Assembly: GCA_025454395.1 (NCBI GenBank)
Contig: JALOOM010000097.1
Span: forward strand, 1-32,272
From: Elainella sp. Prado103
Lineage (GTDB): Bacteria > Cyanobacteriota > Cyanobacteriia > Elainellales > Elainellaceae
Length of the DNA: 32,272 nt
Direction of reading: 5' to 3'
Under the pieces are notes generated by a model. The model had not been told where the DNA came from. It saw nothing but the letters and a program-made list of their open reading frames with translations, and ran no database searches. This document shows positions 18,253 through 24,892 of the stretch, piece by piece. Every line of letters starts with the position of its first letter. The stretch's first letter is position 1. Position numbers and translations under genes: made by a program.

Positions 18253-18888
18253 ATGGGTGATTCTCCCACCGCTCTCCGCCAACAGATTCTCCATTGGCTT
18301 GCCAAGAATGTCCCTGCCAAACGGGTAGAGCACATTTTGCGGGTTGAACAATTTTCTAGTGTTCTTGCAGCACAGCATCAGCTTGATCCTGGAAAAGCAG
18401 CTCAGGCCGGCTTAATGCATGATTTGGCCAAGTACTTTAAACCCCATGTGTTGCTCGAAATGGCCCATCAGGAGGGACTATCCCTCGATCCAGTTGATGA
18501 GCTGAATCCCCATCTGTTACATGCCGATGTGAGTGCGATCGTCGCCCGCGATCGATTTGGAATTACTGATTCACAAATTCTGGCAGCGATCGCCAATCAT
18601 ACGCTCGGTCATCCAGATATGGATGATTTAAGCTGCGTCGTATTTCTAGCAGATAGCCTGGAACCAGGACGGGGAGACCGTGCGGAATTGATCCAATTGC
18701 GGCACCTTTCGCAGCAAGATCTCCATCAAGCCGTGTGGCTAACCAGCGACTACACCCTTAACCATCTGATGGAGACTCAACGGCTGATTCACCCCCGCGC
18801 TTTGGCAACCCGTAACGCTTTTTTACACCGAGCTAAATCCAAGCAAGCCCAAACTAGCGAGGCGATCCAGCCATCCAGTCAGCGGTAG
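18253..18888 (+). CDS. yqeK: YqeK-type HD-domain Ap4A hydrolase
   Basis: A 211-residue HD-superfamily protein, symmetrical bis(5'-nucleosyl)-tetraphosphatase (YqeK), which splits the stress dinucleotide Ap4A into two ADP at a di-iron site. Visible ligands: H27 in VEHILR, the H56-D57 pair in GLMHDLAKYF, H87/H90 in the NPHLLHAD segment, H116 in AIANHTLG, and D134 in FLADSLEPGRG. The last motif is the YqeK hallmark. The tail after residue 190 is variable. Its position just before rsfS is the conserved bacterial arrangement yqeK-rsfS. The ATG at 18253 lacks a strong ribosome site. Confidence 0.92.
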   Translation: MGDSPTALRQQILHWLAKNVPAKRVEHILRVEQFSSVLAAQHQLDPGKAAQAGLMHDLAKYFKPHVLLEMAHQEGLSLDPVDELNPHLLHADVSAIVARDRFGITDSQILAAIANHTLGHPDMDDLSCVVFLADSLEPGRGDRAELIQLRHLSQQDLHQAVWLTSDYTLNHLMETQRLIHPRALATRNAFLHRAKSKQAQTSEAIQPSSQR

Positions 18889-18945
18889 ATTCCAGCCATA
18901 ACCCAATCTAATCTAGTTGTAAACCGATCGAAAGGAGGACGATCA

Positions 18946-19041
18946 ATGCAGCTCAGTCCAGTTAAACCAGATCAACGGCTTCAACTTGAGCCAGTTTCGT
19001 GGCTTTGCCAATTGATCTCGCCTGCTTGCATGATTCACTAA
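18946..19041 (+). CDS. 31-residue upstream ORF with perfect Shine-Dalgarno (candidate leader peptide)
   Basis: ATG at 18946, TAA at 19039-19041, 31 residues (MQLSPVKPDQRLQLEPV... ending CMIH). It is preceded by AAAGGAGG, a full anti-Shine-Dalgarno match, with seven bases between GG and ATG; this is the strongest ribosome site seen in the window. Its stop codon overlaps the AGGAG that serves rsfS (TAAGGAG), so ribosomes ending here would arrive at the rsfS initiation site. The peptide has two cysteines and no recognised family. It could be a regulatory leader for rsfS, a small protein, or a chance frame behind an old rsfS ribosome site. Confidence 0.5.
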   Translation: MQLSPVKPDQRLQLEPVSWLCQLISPACMIH

Positions 19042-19058
19042 GGAGAAGAACGCCCTGA

Positions 19059-19667
19059 ATGTCAAACTCAATTTCCACTTCCGTGAACGCCAACTTTGAC
19101 CCTGATGATTTCAACCGGGATAATTTTGACCCCGATAATTTTGACCAGCCTGATGATTTTGACTCAGATAACTTTGACCCCGATAACTTTGACCCCGATA
19201 ACTTTGACCAGCCTGATGATTTTGAAACTCCCGATTTGAAAGCGTCCGATTTTGCCCATTCCACTGCCCATCCAGTGATTTCTCGCAACCGCACCGATGC
19301 AGAAAGTCACCAGTTAGCGCTGACCATTGCCCAGGCTGCCGATGATCGTAAGGGGGTCGATATTGCCTTACTGCGGGTTTCTGATGTCTCCTATTTGGCC
19401 GATTATTTCGTGGTGGTCACAGGCTTTTCTAATGTGCAAGTGCGAGCGATCGCCCGATCAATTCAGGAAAAAGTGGAAACCGAATGGCAACAATTGCCAC
19501 TCCGAATTGAGGGACAGATGGAAGGCAGTTGGGTGTTGATTGACTATGGTGATGTGATCGCCCATATCTTTTTACCCAACGAGCGTCAGTTTTATAATCT
19601 AGAAGCCTTTTGGGGTCATGCGGAACAAATCAGTTTTGCGCTATCGAGTTCGCAAGAGATTCGCTAA
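19059..19667 (+). CDS. rsfS: ribosomal silencing factor RsfS with acidic repeat extension
   Basis: RsfS binds ribosomal protein uL14 on the large subunit and blocks subunit joining under starvation. The conserved core is residues 83-195: LALTIAQAADDRKGVDI, VSYLADYFVVVTG, GSWVLIDYGDVIAHIF and the FYNLEAFWG ending. The first 80 residues are unusual: a highly acidic stretch of FDPDN/FDQPDDF units (13-55) encoded by 15-bp repeats. Usual RsfS proteins are about 105-150 residues, so this one (202) is clearly extended. No ATG lies between the first codon and the core, though a TTG at residue 60 could restart translation. AGGAG lies 12 bases before the ATG. Next gene CGLD27 is 29 bp on. Confidence 0.93.
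   Translation: MSNSISTSVNANFDPDDFNRDNFDPDNFDQPDDFDSDNFDPDNFDPDNFDQPDDFETPDLKASDFAHSTAHPVISRNRTDAESHQLALTIAQAADDRKGVDIALLRVSDVSYLADYFVVVTGFSNVQVRAIARSIQEKVETEWQQLPLRIEGQMEGSWVLIDYGDVIAHIFLPNERQFYNLEAFWGHAEQISFALSSSQEIR
19092..19223 (+). repeat. in-frame 15-bp repeats in the rsfS 5' end
   Basis: About nine units related to AACTTTGACCCCGAT, with variants GATTTTGAC and CAGCCTGATGAT. A larger block (Asp-Asn-Phe-Asp ... Gln-Pro-Asp-Asp-Phe) occurs twice. They encode residues 12-55 of the RsfS extension. Confidence 0.9.
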
Positions 19668-19696
19668 ATTAAGAAACAAGACTTAAAACTGCGACC

Positions 19697-20194
19697 ATGA
19701 ATTCTTCCGCGCCTGTTTGTCCCGTTCCGGCTGAACAACAGCCTATCAATGAGTATCAGGAACTGAAAGAATCCTGGTTTTTCCGCTGGGCAACTTTAGA
19801 GCTGAAAGCCTACCTGAAGCCTACTTTCACGCTCTGGTTGCTCAGTTGGTTGATCGCTGCTCCGGTGGCAGCCGTCAGCTTTCCGCCCGCTCGCTATCCG
19901 ATCCAGTTTTTCTTGAGCGGTGCCATGGGGGCTTTGGTGATTCCCAGCTTAGCGCTGATTCGCCTCTACCTGGGTTGGATCTATATTTGTAATCGCCTCT
20001 CCCAAGAAACCGTCTTCTATGAAGAATCCGGTTGGTATGATGGGCAATGTTGGCAGAAGCCTGCTGAGGTGCTCCAGCGCGATCGGCTGATTGTCACCTA
20101 TCAAATTCGCTTCTTGCTCCGGCGATTACAACTAACATTTATTGTGATTGCATCGTTGATTTTGGCAGATGCTATGGTTTGGATTTTTCTATGA
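19697..20194 (+). CDS. CGLD27/DUF1230 family membrane protein
   Basis: A 165-residue protein of the CGLD27 (conserved in green lineage and diatoms) family, found in cyanobacteria and plastid-bearing eukaryotes. The cytosolic head (PINEYQELKESWFFRW) and the segment YLKPTFTLWLLSWLIAAPVA precede a second hydrophobic region (FFLSGAMGALVIPSLALIRL, about 75-95). A conserved middle follows (NRLSQETVFYEESGWYDGQ, WQKPAEVLQRDRLI), and a C-terminal membrane segment ends the protein. The molecular function is not established. It sits between rsfS and the asparaginase gene, an order I recall from other cyanobacteria. Confident family call. Confidence 0.88.
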   Translation: MNSSAPVCPVPAEQQPINEYQELKESWFFRWATLELKAYLKPTFTLWLLSWLIAAPVAAVSFPPARYPIQFFLSGAMGALVIPSLALIRLYLGWIYICNRLSQETVFYEESGWYDGQCWQKPAEVLQRDRLIVTYQIRFLLRRLQLTFIVIASLILADAMVWIFL

Positions 20195-20252
20195 CAGCAA
20201 ATTTTCTTAAAGTTTCTTGCGTCTGCGCTGGGAGTGTGGCAAAGTCGTAGCC

Positions 20253-21206
20253 ATGACAAGGGGAAAACGCACACAATCCGCAGAGTTAGAAGTCCGGCTC
20301 CTCCGAGAGGGCATTGTTGAATCGATCCATCGAGTTCAAGCGGTGGTCGCTGATCATCGAGGACGTACCCTATCGGCCGCAGGTAGCGCCGAAACCACTA
20401 CATTTGTTCGCTCAGCCCTCAAGCCGTTTCAAGCCTTGGCCATCACGACTACAGGCACGATCGAACGGTACGGGCTGACCGATCGCGACCTAGCGATTAT
20501 TTGTAGTTCTCATCAAGGCACGGTGGCCCAGGCTCGACAGGCCTTTAATGTGCTCTGGCGAGCCGAAATTCCACCTTCAGCACTGCAATGTCCCATTCCG
20601 CCCGGTAAGCGCAGTCCCTTAGAACATAATTGTTCTGGCAAACATGCCGCCATGTTAGCGGTCTGTCGGCAATGCAATTTCCCTTTGGGCACCTATCTCG
20701 ATCGCAACCATCCAGTCCAGCAGATGATCTTGACTAAGGTGGCAGAACTGCTGCGGATGCCCCCTGCCGAGTTTATTGGAGCCCATGATGACTGTGGGGC
20801 CCCAACCTACTTTATGCAGTTGGGACAAATGGCCACTCTCTACGCTCGCCTCGCTTCTGGCGATAGCCTGGATATGGAGCGGATCGTGCGGGCCATGACC
20901 CATCATCCGACTTTGATTTCTGGCGAAGGGCAGTTTGATACCGAACTGATGCGCCTTTCTCAAGGTGAGCTGGTCAGCAAAGCTGGGGCTGAAGGAGTGC
21001 AATGTGTCGGACGAGTCGGCGAAGGACTGGGGCTAGCCATTAAGGCGATCGATGGGGCCAAACGCGCTAAACATGCCGCTGCGATCCATCTTTTGAAGCA
21101 AATGGGCTGGATTAGTCCAGCGCTCTCGGAACAGTTGACTGAAATGTTTATGGCATTGGGTAACTTTAAACGATTGGAAGTGATCGGTGAGCTGTCAATG
21201 ATGTAA
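20253..21206 (+). CDS. type-3 (Rhizobium-like) L-asparaginase
   Basis: Hydrolyses L-asparagine to aspartate and ammonia. It belongs to the PF06089 family (Rhizobium etli-type), unrelated to E. coli AnsA/AnsB. Visible signature residues: S54 and K57 in RSALKPFQAL (the catalytic Ser-Lys tandem of ReAV), S85/S86 in CSSHQGT, C127 and K130 in NCSGKHAAM, and C181 in GAHDDCGAP; the last three match the reported zinc site of ReAV. SGEGQFDT and VSKAGAEGVQ complete the set. Length is 317 residues, with no signal peptide, so it is cytosolic. ATG at 20253 chosen; a TTG at 20217 would add 12 residues. The DUF62 gene follows 9 bp later. Confidence 0.9.
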   Translation: MTRGKRTQSAELEVRLLREGIVESIHRVQAVVADHRGRTLSAAGSAETTTFVRSALKPFQALAITTTGTIERYGLTDRDLAIICSSHQGTVAQARQAFNVLWRAEIPPSALQCPIPPGKRSPLEHNCSGKHAAMLAVCRQCNFPLGTYLDRNHPVQQMILTKVAELLRMPPAEFIGAHDDCGAPTYFMQLGQMATLYARLASGDSLDMERIVRAMTHHPTLISGEGQFDTELMRLSQGELVSKAGAEGVQCVGRVGEGLGLAIKAIDGAKRAKHAAAIHLLKQMGWISPALSEQLTEMFMALGNFKRLEVIGELSMM

Positions 21207-21215
21207 TTCATTCCT

Positions 21216-22004
21216 ATGTTTATTTCTCTGATTGCCGATTATGGCACGGGTGATCCCGCTTTTGCCGAGGTCAAGCAACGGTTACTGACAGGTCTGCCCC
21301 AAGCCCAGATTCATGAGCTTTCCGTACCCCCCTTTAGCACGTTGGCAACCGGCTTCTGGATTGCCCAGCTTGGCTTGAATCCAGGGCCAGCCGATCGGTT
21401 GATTTACCACAACTGTGCACCGCGCCAGGATGATCCGGAAGCTCGCCGCGATAATGAGGGAGAAGGTTTGACCTACGCACTGTTGCCCAATGGGGTGAAA
21501 GTCGTGGGGGTGAATGCGGGTTTTACGCTGTCTTTCATCAAAAATCACGCCAAGGAACTGCGTACCATCAATGTCTCACGGGGCGGTTCCCAGTTTCGAT
21601 CGCGCGATGTGTTTCCACCGGCCGCAGCCGCCATTGCCACCGGCGATCTTGGCTGGCTGGGCGAGGTAATTCAGCCTGATCAAATTCCGGATGCTCCGTT
21701 CGATCGAATTGCCTGGATCGACGGCTATGGCAACATCAAAACTACGATTCCGGCCCATACGGTGCAGTTGGAACCGGAACAGAAAATCGTGATTCGGATT
21801 GGCGATATTGTCAGCGATGCCATCTACTCAGATGGTAGCTTCCGGGTTCCAGAAGGCACTCTAGCTTTTTCTCCCGGCAGTTCTGGCTGGATCGGGACTG
21901 ATGGTCAACCGCTACGTTGGATCGAGCTGTTTTTACGGGGTGGCAGTGCTTGGGCGAGATTTGGTAAACCAAAGGTGAATCAGCAGATTGCGCGGTTGGG
22001 TTAA
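21216..22004 (+). CDS. diverged DUF62 / SAM hydroxide adenosyltransferase-like protein
   Basis: A 262-residue protein with the two-domain plan of the DUF62 family (enzymes splitting S-adenosylmethionine with water, relatives of fluorinase/chlorinase). Matching landmarks: ISLIADYGTGDPAFAEVK for the usual TDFG start, VGVNAGFTLSFI for the NGLLS region, RSRDVFPPAAAAIA for GRDIFAP, and WIDGYGNIKTTI for VDxFGNxxTN. It departs where catalysis is expected: the His of FHGRD is Arg here (F127-R128-S129-R130-D131), and the VDPGVG loop reads YHNCAPRQDDPE. From memory of the Asp-Arg-His triad this enzyme lacks at least the Asp and His, so hydrolase activity is doubtful. Probably co-transcribed with the asparaginase. 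Confidence 0.75.
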   Translation: MFISLIADYGTGDPAFAEVKQRLLTGLPQAQIHELSVPPFSTLATGFWIAQLGLNPGPADRLIYHNCAPRQDDPEARRDNEGEGLTYALLPNGVKVVGVNAGFTLSFIKNHAKELRTINVSRGGSQFRSRDVFPPAAAAIATGDLGWLGEVIQPDQIPDAPFDRIAWIDGYGNIKTTIPAHTVQLEPEQKIVIRIGDIVSDAIYSDGSFRVPEGTLAFSPGSSGWIGTDGQPLRWIELFLRGGSAWARFGKPKVNQQIARLG

Positions 22005-22060
22005 TTTTGGGTCTGTCTTTTCTCTTCACAGCTTCTGATTCGATCGGTTGAGGGGTAATC

Positions 22061-22094
22061 TTTGGGGGCGTTGCCCCCAAACCCCCATTGGGGG
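22061..22094. terminator. double hairpin, possible bidirectional terminator
   Basis: TTTGGGGGC-GTT-GCCCCCAAA is a perfect 9-bp stem with a 3-base loop (22061-22081). It is immediately followed by CCCCC-ATT-GGGGG (22082-22094). It lies 57 bp after the DUF62 stop and between convergent genes. No long T-run, so termination is inferred from stem strength and position. Confidence 0.5.
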
Positions 22095-22332
22095 ATGAGT
22101 GCCTCCCCCAAACCCCCTGCACAAGGGATGATTGGTGGCAGGAAGAGGCTGCTTCGCCTCATAGGGTGGATATGGATCTATGGGGTATGGATCTATGGGG
22201 TATGGATCTATGGGGTATGGGGTAATCATTCCACTCCCCCACGATCGATCCAGATACGCTACACGGGGCGAAGCGAAACTCTGCCACTCGCAATTAATCT
22301 GATCTGGAGGGGGTTTGGGGGCAACGCTCCCC
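22063..22332. repeat. 270-bp segment bounded by inverted repeats (MITE-like)
   Basis: GGGGGCGTTGCCCCCAAAC at the left end recurs inverted at the right end (22309-22332) with one or two differences, and a third partial copy (CCCCCAAACCCCCT) lies near 22105. There is no open frame for a transposase. It could be a non-autonomous element or simply clustered intergenic hairpins. Confidence 0.5.
22171..22222 (+). repeat. tandem repeat, 15 bp x 3.5 (perfect)
   Basis: Three identical copies of TATGGATCTATGGGG followed by a partial TATGGGG. Intergenic, within the inverted-repeat-bounded segment. Confidence 0.97.
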
Positions 22333-22375
22333 AGCCTAGCGCCTACTCTAATGCCCCAAAAATCTTCAGCAAACA

Positions 22376-23263
22376 TCAGGCCGCCTGAGCCTGGCTTTCC
22401 TTCAACAAGGGAAACCCTAACTCCTCCCGTTGCTTTACATAAAGCTGCGCGACCTGCCGCGCCAGACTGCGGATTCGACCAATATAGCGGGCTCGCTCCG
22501 TCACCGAAATTACCCCACGGGCATCCAGCAGGTTAAACGTATGAGAACACTTCAACACCTGATCGAAAGCGGGCAACACCAACGATGCCTTCATTAACCG
22601 TTCGGCATCTTGTTCAAACAGTTTAAACAACGTAAACAGCAAGTCTGGATCGGAGGCTTCAAAGTTGTACTTCGATCCTTCAATTTCACCTTGCAGATGC
22701 ACATCACCATAGGTGAGCCGATCGTTCCAGCGAATATCAAAAATTGAATTCACTTCTTGCAAATACATGGTCAGCCGCTCTAGCCCGTAGGTAATTTCGA
22801 TCGATACAGGGCGACAGTCGATCCCACCACACTGCTGAAAATAGGTGAACTGGGTAATCTCCATCCCGTCGAGCCAGACTTCCCAACCGACACCCCAGGC
22901 TCCCACCGCCGCATCTTCCCAGTTGTCTTCCACAAAGCGAATATCGTGATCTTCTGGTTTGATCCCCAATGCCTTCAGCGAATCGAGATAGATATCCAGA
23001 ATATTCTCTGGCGACGGCTTGATGAGCACCTGATATTGGTAATAATGCTGTACCCGGTTGGGGTTTTCGCCATAGCGCCCATCTGCCGGACGACGACAGG
23101 GTTCTACATAGGCCACTGACCAGGGTTCGGGGCCCAATGCCCGCAGAAATGTGTGGGGACTTTTGGTGCCCGCCCCTTTTTCTGTGTCGTAAGGCTGAAC
23201 GATCAAACAGCCCCGATCGCTCCAAAACTGATGCAGCGTGGCAATCACCGACTGAAAATTCAC
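22376..23263 (-). CDS. glyQ: glycyl-tRNA synthetase alpha subunit
   Basis: Catalytic alpha subunit of the heterotetrameric (alpha2-beta2) glycyl-tRNA synthetase, which charges tRNA-Gly; the beta subunit gene glyS is not in the window. The 295 residues carry the strongly conserved class II features: [51 protein letters not shown] and [19 protein letters not shown]. The start is a GTG at 23263, giving [14 protein letters not shown], which is the standard GlyQ N-terminus; GGAAGGGGA lies 7-15 bases upstream. It lies 59 bp downstream of the FAD oxidoreductase on the same strand. Confidence 0.97.
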   Translation of the reverse strand: MNFQSVIATLHQFWSDRGCLIVQPYDTEKGAGTKSPHTFLRALGPEPWSVAYVEPCRRPADGRYGENPNRVQHYYQYQVLIKPSPENILDIYLDSLKALGIKPEDHDIRFVEDNWEDAAVGAWGVGWEVWLDGMEITQFTYFQQCGGIDCRPVSIEITYGLERLTMYLQEVNSIFDIRWNDRLTYGDVHLQGEIEGSKYNFEASDPDLLFTLFKLFEQDAERLMKASLVLPAFDQVLKCSHTFNLLDARGVISVTERARYIGRIRSLARQVAQLYVKQREELGFPLLKESQAQAA

Positions 23264-23322
23264 AGCTAATCCCCTTCCAATCTCGTTCTTTGTTAGCTTA
23301 CCGCGTGTTCTACCCTAGCAGC

Positions 23323-24681
23323 CTACATTACCTGCTGCCAAGCTTTCATCTTGCCAGGATTGAGCAATCCGTAAGGATCCATCTCTTGTTTGAAAGCAAG
23401 CTGCACCGGATCGATCGTTTTGCGGCCACCATCTTCCAGAATGTAGGTGTGGGGATTGGCGATAAATGCGCCGTTCACTTCATGATATTCAATAATGTCT
23501 TGAAGTCGTTCTGGTGTAGTATACCGAACCAACTGTAAAGCTGCTGGTAGTATCTGCCCGTTAACACGAATGAACTCTAAATGCATCATCACCTCATCAC
23601 CAAAGTGGTGATACATTTGCTCCAGTAAGGTTAGCGCTTGATCTGGTGGAAACAGGGTTTGCAGATAGGTCAGGCTCGGATCGACGCTGCGAGCGTGCAA
23701 AGTGGTGTGGTTCCAGGTGTATTCATAAATGGCCGTGCCTTTACTGGCTTCCTGGGCTGATTTTTGATAGACGATCGTGCCACCAAACACCTGCACCAAC
23801 CCAGCAAACGGCTCTAGACAAGGCTCAGCGATCATCAGCAACGCACAGTGGCTCTCTGCCGTCAGGATATGGCGAAAAGCCGCAAAATATCCGGCGATCG
23901 GGGCGGCACAAATGCAGATCAGCTTTTTGATCAACCCGTCCGCATCCCCCAACGCTTGACCAAACCGAGCGGCTGTCATGAAGTCGGGGAAGGTCACGAT
24001 CAGTTCTGCCCAGGCGTAGGCTGGACTTAGTGGGATTTCCAGTTCGGTCATAATGCCGTTGGTGCCATAGGCATGGTTTACCTTTTGCACATCGTCCCCT
24101 CGCAAAGTCACGACGCGCGGCTGATCCTCCAGGGTTACCACGCGCACCCCATGCAGGTTGCCCCGATCGCGCAATTGCCCATAGGTGATCGAACCAATGC
24201 CGCCGCTGCCGCCACCAATAAAGCCGCCGATCGTCGCCGTTCGATAAGTGGAAGGAGCCATGCGAATTTCCCAACCTTGCTCGCGAGTCTGTTTGTCGAT
24301 TGCGGCTAGTTTTGCCCCTGGTTCGACGCAGGCAATCCCCGGCTGGATCCACTTCACCGCCTGCATTTTAGTCATATCTAGAATGATTCCCCCTTGCAAA
24401 GGGATGCACTGCCCATAGTTGCCCGTGCCTGCCCCCCGCACCGTTAAGGGAATGCGATGCTGCACGCAAACCGCCGCTACCTGAAGCACCTCCGCCTCGC
24501 TGGCTGGACGCACCACCAGATCGCCCACTTTGTCGGCCAATTGCGCCTGCAAAATCGGACTGTAGTGATAATAGTCTTTTGAGAGCTTGGCCACTTGCGC
24601 CGCATCACGCACCACTTCGATGCCGTTCAAGGCAGATACCACAGCATCCCAGTCGATCGATCGGGTTGCAGCCATCATCAT
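23323..24681 (-). CDS. FAD-binding (GlcD-like) oxidoreductase
   Basis: A flavoprotein of the vanillyl-alcohol oxidase/PCMH fold. The FAD-binding half has VVRPASEAEVLQVAAVCVQH, PLTVRGAGTGNYGQCIPLQG and GFIGGGSGGIGSITYGQLRD; the C-terminal half ends in MDPYGLLNPGKMKAW, the common closing motif of GlcD/D-lactate dehydrogenase-like enzymes. It likely oxidises a 2-hydroxyacid or similar substrate; the substrate is unknown. Four in-frame ATGs compete: 24729, 24717 and 24681 with the two codons after it. AAGGAG lies eight bases before 24681, so that start (452 residues) is preferred; the earlier ones have no ribosome site. glyQ follows. Confidence 0.85.
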   Translation of the reverse strand: MMMAATRSIDWDAVVSALNGIEVVRDAAQVAKLSKDYYHYSPILQAQLADKVGDLVVRPASEAEVLQVAAVCVQHRIPLTVRGAGTGNYGQCIPLQGGIILDMTKMQAVKWIQPGIACVEPGAKLAAIDKQTREQGWEIRMAPSTYRTATIGGFIGGGSGGIGSITYGQLRDRGNLHGVRVVTLEDQPRVVTLRGDDVQKVNHAYGTNGIMTELEIPLSPAYAWAELIVTFPDFMTAARFGQALGDADGLIKKLICICAAPIAGYFAAFRHILTAESHCALLMIAEPCLEPFAGLVQVFGGTIVYQKSAQEASKGTAIYEYTWNHTTLHARSVDPSLTYLQTLFPPDQALTLLEQMYHHFGDEVMMHLEFIRVNGQILPAALQLVRYTTPERLQDIIEYHEVNGAFIANPHTYILEDGGRKTIDPVQLAFKQEMDPYGLLNPGKMKAWQQVM

Positions 24682-24735
24682 TTCTGCTTCTCCTTGTGTC
24701 GTATCTGGCGAACTCATGCCTATGCCCATGATATG

Positions 24736-24780
24736 CCCATGAACCGATTGCCCATGAACCGATTGCCCATGAACCGATTG
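24736..24780 (+). repeat. tandem repeat, 15 bp x 3 (perfect)
   Basis: Three identical copies of CCCATGAACCGATTG, upstream of the FAD oxidoreductase gene (between it and the methyltransferase 3' end). Confidence 0.97.
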
Positions 24781-24892
24781 CTCTGATCGAAAATACCTCT
24801 GCCTAAGCCTAGCATGAGCCGCTTTTCTGGCGATCGGGTTAGTATAACTTGCCGCTCACTTGCCGAACGGATCGCGGTCACTTTGAAAATTG

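Larger units (their letters stand above)
22005..22375. other. 371-bp repeat-filled region between convergent genes
   Basis: Between the DUF62 and glyQ stop codons. It holds a perfect hairpin, an inverted pair of about 24-bp G/C-rich motifs (22063-22086 and 22309-22332), an internal hairpin GAGGC-TGCTTC-GCCTC at 22145-22160 and a 15-bp array. Open frames across it are low-complexity repeat translations. Confidence 0.7.

Noticed and set aside
22026-22388. Overlapping open frames on both strands between DUF62 and glyQ
   Set aside because: They translate G/C-rich hairpins and the 15-bp array (Tyr-Pro-Ile-Asp-Pro repeats) and match no gene pattern.
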